From: an uncultured Collinsella sp.
Lineage (GTDB): Bacteria; Actinomycetota; Coriobacteriia; Coriobacteriales; Coriobacteriaceae
Assembly (NCBI GenBank): GCA_900540875.1
Contig: UQHT01000003.1
Span: 1 to 64,000, forward strand
DNA: 64,000 nt
Reading direction: 5' to 3'
The first letter of the stretch is position 1, and the number at the start of each line of letters is the position of its first letter. The notes under the pieces are model-generated. The model searched no databases and was not told the DNA's origin. It was given only the letters and a program-made list of their open reading frames with translations. The translations under genes were made by a program, and so were the position numbers. Shown one piece after another: positions 25,701 to 34,553 of this stretch.

Positions 25701-25777
25701 GCCCTATTAGCTCAGGGGATTAGAGCGTCTGCCTCCGGAGCAGAAGGCCGTTGGTTCGAATCCAACATGGGGCACCA
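25701..25777 (+). tRNA. tRNA-Arg (anticodon CCG)
   Basis: A 77-base cloverleaf with encoded CCA. The acceptor GCCCTAT pairs with ATGGGGC through one G-T pair, the D arm is GCTC/GAGC, and the anticodon stem TCTGC/GCAGA is perfect. The loop CTCCGGA gives CCG, reading CGG. The T arm is GTTGG/CCAAC around TTCGAAT. Confidence 0.95.
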
Positions 25778-25788
25778 TCGAACGTGAG

Positions 25789-25822
25789 ACCGTCCGAACC
25801 TCGCATGGTCCGGGCGGTTTTT
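25789..25822 (+). terminator. Terminator of tRNA-Arg(CCG)
   Basis: A 12-base stem (ACCGTCCGAACC with GGTCCGGGCGGT, two wobble pairs), a 6-base loop, and TTTTT. It ends about 30 bases before the P-type ATPase start. Confidence 0.88.
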
Positions 25823-25853
25823 CTTATACCGACGCGACGTGATGGGACGTGGT

Positions 25854-28571
25854 ATGGCAGCAACGGATATCGAGCGCGGACTCTCGACCGCCGAGGTCGA
25901 GGAGCGCATCGCCGCCGGTAAGATCAACCGCAACATGGAGCTCAAGACCAAGTCGGTCAAAGAGCTCATCATCGAGAACCTCTGCACGCTGTTCAATTTG
26001 ATCAACGTGATCTTGGCGTTCCTGGTCATTTTGACCGGTTCGTTTAAGAATCTGACGTTCCTGTTCGTGGTGTTCCTCAATACCGCTATTGGCGTCATTC
26101 AGTCCATGCGTTCCAAGAAGATGGTCGATAAGCTCACGCTGCTGACCTCCAAGAAGGCCATCGCGGTGCGCGACGGCTCCGAGGTGGAGCTCGACCTGGA
26201 CCAGATCGTGCTCGACGACATCATCCGCCTGGGGCGCGGCGACCAGATCCCCGCTGACGCCGTGGTGGTTTCGGGCGAGGCGCTCGTGAACGAGAGCCTG
26301 CTGACGGGCGAGAGCGATCTTATTAAGAAACAGCCCGGTTCCGAGCTCATGAGCGGCAGCTTTATCGACTCGGGTCTGCTGCGCGCCCGCGTGATCCATG
26401 TCGGCGCCGACAACTACGTGGCCAAAATTAATAACGAGGCCAAGTACGTCAAAAAGGTCAATTCCGAGATCATGAACGCGCTCAACGCCATCGTGCGCTT
26501 TGCGAGCATCATCATGATCCCGCTCGGTTTGGCGTTGTTTGCCTCGAGCGTGAGCGAGCTGTGGGATGCCGCGGGAACCCCAGGCAATAGCGCGCTTTCG
26601 TGGTGCTTCTCCGAGCTGTTGGCTGGTCATGTGCCTTCGTCGGCGCTGCTGTCCACGGTGGGCGCGCTGCTGGGCATGATCCCGCAAGGCCTGGTGCTGC
26701 TGACCTCGTCGGTGCTCGCCATCGCCACGGTGCGCCTGGCCCGCCGCAAGGTACTCGCGCAGCAGCTTTACTGCATCGAGACGCTCGCTCGCGTCGACGT
26801 GCTGTGCCTGGACAAGACGGGCACCATCACGTCGGGCCGCATGGAGGTCGAGGGTACCTATCCGCTGCCGGTCGAGGGTATGGGTGCGGGGGAGGGCGAC
26901 GCCGCCGTTCCCGTCGATACCACGGTGCTCGATTTTGCGCTGGCTAACGTCGCACGTGCGACCTCGGCCGATGCCAACGAGACCTGTCAGGCGCTGCTCA
27001 ACTATTACGCCGACCGTCCGGTCGAGGTGTCTGAGCCGCTGTCGGTCATTCCGTTCTCGTCTTCCAAAAAGTGGAGCGGCGCGTCGTTTGCACAGGGCTC
27101 ATATGTGATGGGTGCGGCGCAGTTTGTGCTCTCTGATCGTGCGTTTGCCCAGGTCGAGAACCGTGTCGCCGAACTTGCCGACACCTGCCGCGTGCTCGTG
27201 GTGGCGCGCGTGGACGGCTTTACGCCCGATGGCGATATGGTGGGCGAGGCCGAGCCCGTGGGCTTTGTGACCATCCGCGACGAGATCCGTACCTCGGCGG
27301 CCGAGACCATCGGCTACTTTAACGAGCAGGGCGTGACCCTCAATGTGATCAGTGGCGACGACCCGCGTACGGTGTCGTCGATCGCGCGCGTGGTGGGCGT
27401 GCCGGGGGCGGACGCTTATGTGGACGCCACGACGCTCGATACGCCGGCCAAGCTCGATGCCGCAGTGGACCGCTACCATGTCTTTGGTCGTGTGACCCCG
27501 CAGCAGAAGCGCGAGCTCGTGCAGGCGCTCAAGCGCCGCGAGCACACCGTGGCCATGACGGGCGACGGCGTCAACGACGTGTTGGCACTCAAGGAGGCCG
27601 ACTGCTCCGTCGCCATGGCGGCCGGCTCCGATGCCGCGCGCAACGTGGCCGAGATCGTGCTCGTCGACAACGACTTTGCCTCGATGCCCGCCGTGGTGGC
27701 CGAAGGCCGTCGCTCCATCAACAACCTGCAGCGTTCGGCTTCGCTGTTCTTGACCAAGACGCTGTTCTCGATGGGCCTGGCGGCGCTGTGCATCGCGCTG
27801 CCGCCGTACCCTTTCGAGCCGATTCAGATGACGCTCATCAACTTCTTCTGCATCGGCGCGCCGGGCTTTGTGTTGGGCCTGGAGCCCAACAATGCTCGCG
27901 TGAAGGGATCGTTCCTGACGAACGTGCTCAAGCGGGCACTGCCGGCGTCGATTGCGGTCATTTTGGCCGCGGCGCTCGATATCTTTGTGGCGCGCGTGTT
28001 TGGCTTTAACCAGCTCACGCTGTCTACGATGTGCCTGCTTACTTCGTGCGCGGCGAGCGTCAGCCTGATCTGGCGTATCTCGCAGCCCCTCACGCCCTTG
28101 CGTGTGGCGCTCTTTGTGTTTGTAGTCGTCGGCATCCTGACGGGCGTTATCGGATTCCCGAAGCTGCTGTCTATTGCCAACCTGTCGATGGGCCAGATGG
28201 TTATCTTGGCTGTCATCGTGGTCTTTACCTGCTCGGTGTTCTTTAAGCTCGCCACGATGATGGATTCGCTCAAGCCGCGTCGTCGTCATGCCGCAACTGG
28301 TTTTGGCCGCGGTGTGCGCGTCCGCTTGGGTCGCGGTGGCGGCAAGGTGAGCTCGACGGGTTCGACGGCGGAGCGTTTTGCCAAGCGCGTCGCCGCCGAC
28401 ATGGCACAGCGCCGCGAAGCTCGCACCGTTCGCGAGGCCGAGGTCCGCGCACTCGAGGGCGTGGCCCAGGCCCAGCCCAAGAAAAAGAAGGGTAGCGGAG
28501 CCAAGCGCTCTCGCGTAACCAAGTCCGCCCAAGGCATCAAAGTCTCGATGCCGAGCAAAAAGAAGAAGTAA
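25854..28571 (+). CDS. P-type cation-transporting ATPase (CtpE-like)
   Basis: A P-type ATPase of about 905 residues that moves a cation across the plasma membrane with a phospho-Asp intermediate. ESLLTGESDLIKK is the actuator TGES loop and CLDKTGTITSG holds the phosphorylated Asp. FGRVTPQQK and AMTGDGVNDVLALKEADCSVAM are hinge motifs. Membrane helix 4 has MIPQGLVLLTSS where PEGL is usual; this branch resembles mycobacterial CtpE, linked to calcium. The C-terminal 90 residues after the last helix are rich in Lys and Arg and end in SKKKK, which is unusual. ATG 25854 follows GGGA; starts at 25839 and 25842 are alternatives. Confidence 0.9.
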   Translation: MAATDIERGLSTAEVEERIAAGKINRNMELKTKSVKELIIENLCTLFNLINVILAFLVILTGSFKNLTFLFVVFLNTAIGVIQSMRSKKMVDKLTLLTSKKAIAVRDGSEVELDLDQIVLDDIIRLGRGDQIPADAVVVSGEALVNESLLTGESDLIKKQPGSELMSGSFIDSGLLRARVIHVGADNYVAKINNEAKYVKKVNSEIMNALNAIVRFASIIMIPLGLALFASSVSELWDAAGTPGNSALSWCFSELLAGHVPSSALLSTVGALLGMIPQGLVLLTSSVLAIATVRLARRKVLAQQLYCIETLARVDVLCLDKTGTITSGRMEVEGTYPLPVEGMGAGEGDAAVPVDTTVLDFALANVARATSADANETCQALLNYYADRPVEVSEPLSVIPFSSSKKWSGASFAQGSYVMGAAQFVLSDRAFAQVENRVAELADTCRVLVVARVDGFTPDGDMVGEAEPVGFVTIRDEIRTSAAETIGYFNEQGVTLNVISGDDPRTVSSIARVVGVPGADAYVDATTLDTPAKLDAAVDRYHVFGRVTPQQKRELVQALKRREHTVAMTGDGVNDVLALKEADCSVAMAAGSDAARNVAEIVLVDNDFASMPAVVAEGRRSINNLQRSASLFLTKTLFSMGLAALCIALPPYPFEPIQMTLINFFCIGAPGFVLGLEPNNARVKGSFLTNVLKRALPASIAVILAAALDIFVARVFGFNQLTLSTMCLLTSCAASVSLIWRISQPLTPLRVALFVFVVVGILTGVIGFPKLLSIANLSMGQMVILAVIVVFTCSVFFKLATMMDSLKPRRRHAATGFGRGVRVRLGRGGGKVSSTGSTAERFAKRVAADMAQRREARTVREAEVRALEGVAQAQPKKKKGSGAKRSRVTKSAQGIKVSMPSKKKK

Positions 28572-28674
28572 CTACGCGCCCTGGCGATGTTGAATTGGTG
28601 CCTTGCTCCTGTGGGGCCGTGGCGATGTTATGCTCTAACCTCGATTATTTGAATTGCTTCGAAAAGAGGATGCC

Positions 28675-29823
28675 GTGATCTGCCCGCATTGCCTTAAGAC
28701 TATCGAGGACGGCGCCTCGTTCTGCCCCTACTGCAACGCCTACGTGGGTCCGGGCGATGGTCCGGAGCACACCGAGTTCGTGTTCTGTGAGGGCTGCGGT
28801 GCCCGTCTTTCTCCGCATGATCGTACGTGCCCCAAATGCGGACGCCCCGCTCCGGGTATCCTCTCCAAGGACGCGGCCGCATCCGACCTGGCAGCGGGCC
28901 GCACGGCGGGCTTTCCGCGCCTAACGCAAGAGCAGATCGATACCGAGGTGCCGCATGCGCCGGCCTCTGCCGCTGCGGTGCTTTCGGACGCCGCTGACCC
29001 CAATGAGACCTGCGTGCTGCCGGCTTTCGATAAGGATTTCGGTATCCCCAAGGTCGATATTCCCACGCCCGTTTCCCTGCATGACGATGCTCAAAAACCC
29101 AAGCGCAAGGTGCACCCCGACGAGGACGCCTATCACAAGCATAAGCGTCATATTCCCAAGCCGCTCATTATCATCGCGGTTCTTGCCGTCGTGTGCGGTG
29201 GTGCCTATTGGTTCGTGACGACCGATCCCATGGGTGTTATGCCTGGCTTCTACGACCAGTTTGGCCAAGCTGCACAAACCACCTTCCCCACGCGTCAAAA
29301 GGGCGAGGCGACTGAGGACGATACCAAGCAGGGCGATTCTGCCGAGGTGGTTCAGGAAGAAACCGTGCTCACCGATGATCAGCTCTATACCAGGCTCGAC
29401 GGTCTGTATCAGACCATCGTGTCCTACGCTGACGAGGACCAGATCGGCGAGGTCATCGATTCCTTTAACAACGGTTATCTCCGAACGCCGCTGTCCACCC
29501 GTCAGGAGCTGTCGCAGAGTGCCTACGCCCTGCGCGACCAGATCAAAAAGACGCAAGATGAGCTCAACAATCTTAAGTATCAGGACGATACGGTCTATGC
29601 GGACGACATCGCCCACTTAAAGCAGCTTGCCGAGTGGATGTATGAGCGCGTTGACGTGATCTGCCAGAGCTGGGATATCTCGCTGGCCATTCCCGATGGC
29701 GAGTCGATGAGTTCCCACCAAAGCGAGATCCTGGCGCCCATCGCGCAGGGCGGCAACAGCGCGCTGAACCAGTACGATGCCAATGTGGGTTCCTGGAAGC
29801 CGCAGCAGCGTTCCTTAAATTAG
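28675..29823 (+). CDS. Double zinc-ribbon, single-pass membrane protein
   Basis: A 382-residue protein. Residues 1-60 contain two zinc ribbons: CPHC then CPYC, and CEGC then CPKC. A disordered acidic linker follows, then a basic stretch and one membrane helix near 170-190 (PLIIIAVLAVVCGGAYWFV). The outer part of about 190 residues is helical and acidic and may form a coiled coil. The GTG at 28675 follows AAGAGG; it puts the first Cys at residue 3. Zinc ribbon at the N-terminus and a membrane helix recur in Gram-positive envelope-stress proteins, but no specific role can be assigned. Confidence 0.75.
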   Translation: MICPHCLKTIEDGASFCPYCNAYVGPGDGPEHTEFVFCEGCGARLSPHDRTCPKCGRPAPGILSKDAAASDLAAGRTAGFPRLTQEQIDTEVPHAPASAAAVLSDAADPNETCVLPAFDKDFGIPKVDIPTPVSLHDDAQKPKRKVHPDEDAYHKHKRHIPKPLIIIAVLAVVCGGAYWFVTTDPMGVMPGFYDQFGQAAQTTFPTRQKGEATEDDTKQGDSAEVVQEETVLTDDQLYTRLDGLYQTIVSYADEDQIGEVIDSFNNGYLRTPLSTRQELSQSAYALRDQIKKTQDELNNLKYQDDTVYADDIAHLKQLAEWMYERVDVICQSWDISLAIPDGESMSSHQSEILAPIAQGGNSALNQYDANVGSWKPQQRSLN

Positions 29824-29855
29824 TTCGCCATAGTCGGCATAACCTACGTGCGCAA

Positions 29856-29885
29856 TTGATGTAAGCCCGTGCTTATTGCTACAAT
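29856..29885 (+). promoter_or_regulatory. Candidate promoter of the cyclophilin gene
   Basis: TTGATG at 29856-29861 and TACAAT at 29880-29885 are 18 bases apart. The -10 box is 39 bases before the ATG at 29925. Confidence 0.55.
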
Positions 29886-29924
29886 TCGTACAAATATGCT
29901 TTAAACGCACGAGGAAGGAACCAC

Positions 29925-30467
29925 ATGTTTGGTTTTAAGAAAGAGCTCTACACGCCCGAGTATCAGCTTGTCGGCGACGAGTGTGCCGTAATCGAGACGT
30001 CGAAGGGTACCATCAAGGTCAAGTTTGACGGCGAGGGCGCTCCCATTCATGTCGCGAACTTCTGCGAGCTTTCCACGATGGGCTTCTATGATGGCCTTAA
30101 GTTCCATCGCTATGTGCCCGGTTTTGTTATCCAAGGTGGCGACCCCAATACCCGCGACATGTCCGGCGCCGACGTCGCTGCCGGTCTTGAGGGCCCCGAC
30201 GGCATGCCCGGTACCGGTGGCCCCGGCTACTGCATCAAGGGCGAGTTTGCCACCAATCCGCGCAACAGCCATGTCGATGGCGCCCTTGCCATGGCACGCT
30301 CCATGGACCCCGATTCCGCGGGTTCGCAGTTCTACTTCTGCCTGGGTGCCCAGCATAACCTCGATTCTGGTTACACCGTCTTTGGTACCACGGTCGAGGG
30401 TCTCGATGTGATTTCGCAGCTGCGTGCCGGCGACGAGATCGTTCATGTCGAGATCGTTCACGAGTAA
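29925..30467 (+). CDS. Cyclophilin-type peptidyl-prolyl isomerase
   Basis: A 180-residue cytoplasmic cyclophilin that catalyses proline cis-trans isomerisation in protein folding. GTIKVKFDGEGAPIHVANF, GLKFHRYVPGFVIQGGDP (with the catalytic Arg-Val-Phe region), and AMARSMDPDSAGSQFYFCLG are the family blocks. No signal peptide is present. The start is fixed by GAGGAAGGAACCAC. The TPR protein gene follows after 11 bases and may be co-transcribed. Confidence 0.95.
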   Translation: MFGFKKELYTPEYQLVGDECAVIETSKGTIKVKFDGEGAPIHVANFCELSTMGFYDGLKFHRYVPGFVIQGGDPNTRDMSGADVAAGLEGPDGMPGTGGPGYCIKGEFATNPRNSHVDGALAMARSMDPDSAGSQFYFCLGAQHNLDSGYTVFGTTVEGLDVISQLRAGDEIVHVEIVHE

Positions 30468-30478
30468 AGGGGACTTCC

Positions 30479-31783
30479 TTGAATAGCCAGCTGATCCAAC
30501 AGGGCCGCGCCGCTTACCGCGCGGGTGATTTTTCCGCTGCAGCCCAGATGCTTGGGGCGGCAAAGACTCCCGATGAGATTATGGGCGAGGCCGATCACCT
30601 TCGTGGCAACGCCTTGATGCACCTGGGCATGTATGCCGAGGCCGCCGAGGCCTATGCCGCCGCCCTCAACGACGGTACCTACGGCAAGCGCGGCGCGCTG
30701 CTCACCAACCGCGGCAAGGCGCTCGCCGCCGTGGGCGACTACACGACGGCCGCTCAGGCTTTCTCTGCCGCTACGCAGGATGCTTCCTATGCCACGCCGT
30801 TCAAGGCCTATCTGGGCCTGGGCAATGCGCTGTTCCAGTCGGGCGACTATGCCAACGCGGGAACCGCCTTCCGTCAGGCTGCCATCGACGGCGCCAATCC
30901 GGCTCCTGCCGCCGCACTCGGCGAGCTCGGTCGTTGCTTCATTAAGCTCGGCCGTCCGGCGGATGCCGTGGAGACCTACCGCACGGCTATCGACTTCGCC
31001 GGCCCCCGCGACGACACGCGTGCGCTCAACGCCGGCATGGGCCAGGCGCTTTCTGCCGCCGGCCGTCCCTCCGACGCACTCGACGCCTTTAACGCCGCTA
31101 CTGCCGATGGCATCTACCAGCTCACCTCCGAGCAGGCCGATGAGCTTGCCCGCGTGCAGGATTCGCTTGCTGCGCTGTCTGCCCAGACGGCTATGGCCAC
31201 GGCTCCGGCGCCCGCGATGGACGCTCCTGCCGTCGATCCGCTCGATCCTACGGGCGCGACCGGTCAGTTTATGCCCGATCCCTCGGACACCGGCTTCTTT
31301 ACGCTGTCCGAGTCCGAGATGGTCCAGCAGGACCGTCAGGATCGTAAGCAGGCCAAGGTCCGTCGCCGCCATCGCCACACGGGCCTCAAAGTCTTCATCG
31401 TGCTGCTTCTGCTCATTTTGATCGCCGCGGGCGGTCTGGGCTTTGCCTACACGCGCGGCTTTGGCTTCCCGTCTCAGGAGTCTGTCGTTACCGATCTGTT
31501 CCAGGCTGCCGGTGACGGTGACACCGCAAAGGCCGAGTCTTGCCTGGCCTCGAGCCTGTCCGAGGACGCTAAGTCGATGATCATCTCCTCGATTCCGCAG
31601 GGTGCCACCGTGTCCGTCGAGGGCATGGATCAGTCCATGACCGAGACGACCGCTAAGGTGAAGGCATCGCTGTCCAAGGGCGGCGAGCAGGAGTACACCG
31701 TCAAATTCGTGCGCTCCGACAACCATATCGGCTGGGCCGTTTCTTCGCTTGATATGGATTTCTCGGCTGCTGACAACCAGTAG
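30479..31783 (+). CDS. TPR-repeat protein with one membrane helix
   Basis: A 434-residue protein starting with TTG after AAAGGGG. Residues 1-235 hold several tetratricopeptide-like helix pairs (AAYRAGDFSAAAQML, LGNALFQSGDYANAGTAF, LGRCFIKLGRPADAVETY). A basic stretch precedes a membrane helix at about 303-325 (VFIVLLLLILIAAGGLGFAY). The outer domain of about 105 residues resembles a small NTF2-like or DUF4878-type fold with a TVSVEGMDQSM strand, which is uncertain. It probably acts as a scaffold, and it lies just before the cell-elongation operon. Confidence 0.75.
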   Translation: MNSQLIQQGRAAYRAGDFSAAAQMLGAAKTPDEIMGEADHLRGNALMHLGMYAEAAEAYAAALNDGTYGKRGALLTNRGKALAAVGDYTTAAQAFSAATQDASYATPFKAYLGLGNALFQSGDYANAGTAFRQAAIDGANPAPAAALGELGRCFIKLGRPADAVETYRTAIDFAGPRDDTRALNAGMGQALSAAGRPSDALDAFNAATADGIYQLTSEQADELARVQDSLAALSAQTAMATAPAPAMDAPAVDPLDPTGATGQFMPDPSDTGFFTLSESEMVQQDRQDRKQAKVRRRHRHTGLKVFIVLLLLILIAAGGLGFAYTRGFGFPSQESVVTDLFQAAGDGDTAKAESCLASSLSEDAKSMIISSIPQGATVSVEGMDQSMTETTAKVKASLSKGGEQEYTVKFVRSDNHIGWAVSSLDMDFSAADNQ

Positions 31784-31805
31784 TGACCTTATGGGATTTA
31801 GCTTT

Positions 31806-31842
31806 GCCCGGCGCTTCACCGCAAGTGAGGTGCCGGGCTTGC
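31806..31842 (+). terminator. Hairpin after the TPR gene, likely terminator
   Basis: GCCCGGCGCTTCAC pairs with GTGAGGTGCCGGGC over 14 bases including two wobbles and one mismatch, around CGCAA. The T tract after it is short (TT), so termination may be partial. Confidence 0.6.
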
Positions 31843-31898
31843 GCTAGTATGATGGGCTAGTAGTTTTCCAGCAATCATCCAACACATCAGGAGTTGCG

Positions 31899-32942
31899 TT
31901 GTTTTCTTTGATGGATATGTTCTTCGGTAGCTATGCGGGCGATCTTGCCATCGACCTCGGCACCGCAAATACGCTTGTCTCCGTGCGCGGCAAGGGCATC
32001 GTCATTCGCGAGCCCTCTGTTGTCGCCATCGACAAGAACGACGAGCGCATCTTGGCGGTCGGTATCGAGGCAAAGCGCATGCTCGGCCGTACGCCCGGCA
32101 ACATCGTGGCCGTTCGTCCCCTGAAGGACGGCGTCATCGCCGACTTCGATGTTACCGAGGCCATGCTTCGCTACTTTATCGATAAGGCGTCCGAGAAGCG
32201 GTATCCGTGGACTCCGCGTCCGCGTGTTGTCGTCTGCGTTCCCTCCGGTGTCACGTCGGTTGAGAAGCGCGCTGTCTTTGAGGCCACGATCCAGGCCGGT
32301 GCCCGCCAGGCCTATCTGATCGAAGAGCCTATGGCAGCCGCTATCGGCGCCGACCTGCCCGTCGAGGAACCCACCGGCTCCATGGTCATCGACATCGGCG
32401 GCGGTACCACCGAGGTCGCCGTTATCGCTATGGGCGGCATCGTCGTCTCGCAGTCCATTCGTATTGCCGGCGACGAGTTCGATCAGGCCATCCTCACGCA
32501 CGTTCGTGATGCCTACAACCTGGCCATCGGCGAGCGTACGGCAGAGGACATCAAGATCAAGGTCGGTTCCGCCGTGCCGCTCAAGGACGAGCTCGACGTT
32601 GAGGTCAACGGCCGCGACGTGATCACCGGTCTGCCCAAGACCGTGCGCATCGAGAGCGAGGAGATTCGTCGCGCGCTCAACAAGCCGCTCGACGAGATGG
32701 CCAAGGCCGTCAAGGACGCACTCGACGCTACGCCTCCCGATCTTGCCTCGGACCTTATGTACTACGGCATTTTGCTGACCGGTGGCGGCGCGCTGCTGCG
32801 CGGTCTCGACGTGCGCCTGCGCGATGAGACCGGTGTTTCGGTCAACGTCAGCCCCACGGCGCTCGATAACGTCGTTAACGGCTGTGCCCGCGTGCTCGAG
32901 GCCAATGCGTTTGATGGCGGCTTCGTCCAGACCAATGCTTAA
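31899..32942 (+). CDS. mreB: Rod shape-determining protein MreB
   Basis: A 347-residue bacterial actin that guides elongation of the side wall. DLAIDLGTANTLV is the phosphate-1 loop, VCVPSGVTSVEKRAV follows, VIDIGGGTTEVAVIAMG is phosphate-2, and LTGGGALLRGLD the adenosine loop. An amphipathic N-terminus (MFSLMDMFFGSYAG) probably binds the membrane. It starts at TTG 31899 after AGGAG; ATG 31911 is an alternative. First gene of mreB-mreC-mreD-PBP2-rodA. Confidence 0.96.
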   Translation: MFSLMDMFFGSYAGDLAIDLGTANTLVSVRGKGIVIREPSVVAIDKNDERILAVGIEAKRMLGRTPGNIVAVRPLKDGVIADFDVTEAMLRYFIDKASEKRYPWTPRPRVVVCVPSGVTSVEKRAVFEATIQAGARQAYLIEEPMAAAIGADLPVEEPTGSMVIDIGGGTTEVAVIAMGGIVVSQSIRIAGDEFDQAILTHVRDAYNLAIGERTAEDIKIKVGSAVPLKDELDVEVNGRDVITGLPKTVRIESEEIRRALNKPLDEMAKAVKDALDATPPDLASDLMYYGILLTGGGALLRGLDVRLRDETGVSVNVSPTALDNVVNGCARVLEANAFDGGFVQTNA

Positions 32943-32963
32943 TTTCCAAAAGGTGGATTCCAT

Positions 32964-33962
32964 TTGGCACGATCTTCGGGTTTCTCCACAAATCTGAATA
33001 CCAAGCGACAATCAACGGGTATGCGCCCGTTGATTGTTTTCAGCCTGATTTCGGTGTTGCTGCTCACGTTTTACATCCGCGAGGGCGAGGCAGGACCGAT
33101 TCATGCCGTGCGCTCGGGCGTGACGACGATTACCTCGCCGGTGCGCTTTGTGGGCTCGGCTGTGGCGGCTCCCTTCAATGCGATCGGTAACGTGTTCTCT
33201 AACCTTACGGCGTCGCAGGACACGCTTGACGAGCTTAAGAAGCAAAACGAGGAACTGACCTCTAAGGTTGCTGAGCTCTCCGAGGCTCAAAAGACCGCCG
33301 AGCGTCTGGAGGGGCTGGTCGGCCTGCAGTCGACCTATAACCTCAAATCGACCGCAGCTCGTATCGTCGGCGCATCGGGCGATGCCTGGACCTCGACCGT
33401 TACCATCGACAAGGGCTCTGCCGACGGGCTTACCATCAACATGCCCGTGACGAGTTCTGCCGGTGTTATCGGCCAGATTATCGAGGTATCGGCCAAGACC
33501 TCTACCGTGCGCCTGATTGGCGACGAGAACTCCGGCGTATCCGCCATGGTTCAGGACACGCGCGCCCAGGGTATGCTGCAGGGTCAGGCTGACGGCACGC
33601 TGCGTCTTGAGTACGTGAGCGTCGACTCCGATGTTAAGGTTGGCGACATCATCGTGACCTCGGGCATTGGCGGTGTGTTCCCCAAGGGTCTACCGCTCGG
33701 CACCGTCTCGTCGGTTGAAAAATCCGCAAACGACGTGTACTACACCATTGTGGTGCGCGCCCAGACGACGGCCGAGAACAACGAGGAAGTGCTGGTCATC
33801 ACCTCGCTGACCGACGAACAGTCGGCCTCGGATGAGGACGCGAGCACCGCTAATAGCACGCCGCAGGGAACGTCGCGCGATGCTGCGACCAAGACGAAGG
33901 ACGAGAGCTCGGATGACGGTTCCGACACGTCCGAGACGACCGATTCCGGCTCGAGCGAGTAG
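32964..33962 (+). CDS. mreC: Rod shape-determining protein MreC
   Basis: A 332-residue single-pass membrane protein. The membrane helix is at about 20-38 (PLIVFSLISVLLLTFYI), followed by a coiled coil (about 75-115) and the beta-barrel domain with IVGASGDAWTSTVTIDKGS and VTSGIGGVFPKGLPLG. The last 50 residues are a Ser, Thr and Asp-rich disordered tail, long for the family. TTG start after AAAGGTGG. It couples MreB to the PBP2-RodA synthase. Confidence 0.93.
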   Translation: MARSSGFSTNLNTKRQSTGMRPLIVFSLISVLLLTFYIREGEAGPIHAVRSGVTTITSPVRFVGSAVAAPFNAIGNVFSNLTASQDTLDELKKQNEELTSKVAELSEAQKTAERLEGLVGLQSTYNLKSTAARIVGASGDAWTSTVTIDKGSADGLTINMPVTSSAGVIGQIIEVSAKTSTVRLIGDENSGVSAMVQDTRAQGMLQGQADGTLRLEYVSVDSDVKVGDIIVTSGIGGVFPKGLPLGTVSSVEKSANDVYYTIVVRAQTTAENNEEVLVITSLTDEQSASDEDASTANSTPQGTSRDAATKTKDESSDDGSDTSETTDSGSSE

Positions 33963-33967
33963 GGGGC

Positions 33968-34540
33968 ATGTCCATGGATCTACACGAGCAGGGGATGAGC
34001 TCCCGTACGTTTGTAATCGCCGCCATCGTGTGCGTGCTGCTGCAGGCAGGCCTGGCACCGCAGATCTCCATTGCGGGCGGTCGCGTCAACTTTATGATTA
34101 TCCTGGTGTGCATAAGCGTGTTCTCGGGCGACCCGACCCGTGCCGTCGTGTGCGGTTTTTGCAGCGGCTTGTTCTATGACCTTTCCGCTGCCGTGCCGGT
34201 GGGCGTTATGTCGCTCCTGCTGACCGTGGGTTCTTTTGCCCTGGTGCATAGCGCCGCCGGTCAGACGGGCGGTACCCCGAGTGCGCGCGGCATCACGGTG
34301 GGTGCCTTCGCGCTCGTCATTAATGTGATCTACAGCATCATCTTGCTGTTTATGGGTTTGGAGACGAGCTTTGTCGTGGCGATCTTCGGCCATGCGCTGC
34401 CGTCTTCGATCCTGACGGGTTTGGTTGCCATTCCGTTTTTGATGTCCGGCGTCGTGCCGCAGTCCGGTTATGGATTCTCCGCACGTGGCGGACGCCAGAC
34501 GGGCATGCGCTTTAAGCCCAAGACCCGTAAGCTCAAATAG
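33968..34540 (+). CDS. mreD: Rod shape-determining protein MreD
   Basis: A 190-residue membrane protein with about five helices. ISIAGGRVNFMIILVCISVFSG and AVVCGFCSGLFYDLSAAVPVG are typical of MreD. The C-terminal tail is basic (MRFKPKTRKLK). It lies five bases after mreC and 13 before PBP2, so it is part of the operon. Confidence 0.9.
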   Translation: MSMDLHEQGMSSRTFVIAAIVCVLLQAGLAPQISIAGGRVNFMIILVCISVFSGDPTRAVVCGFCSGLFYDLSAAVPVGVMSLLLTVGSFALVHSAAGQTGGTPSARGITVGAFALVINVIYSIILLFMGLETSFVVAIFGHALPSSILTGLVAIPFLMSGVVPQSGYGFSARGGRQTGMRFKPKTRKLK

Positions 34541-34553
34541 GGGAGGCTCGTAG

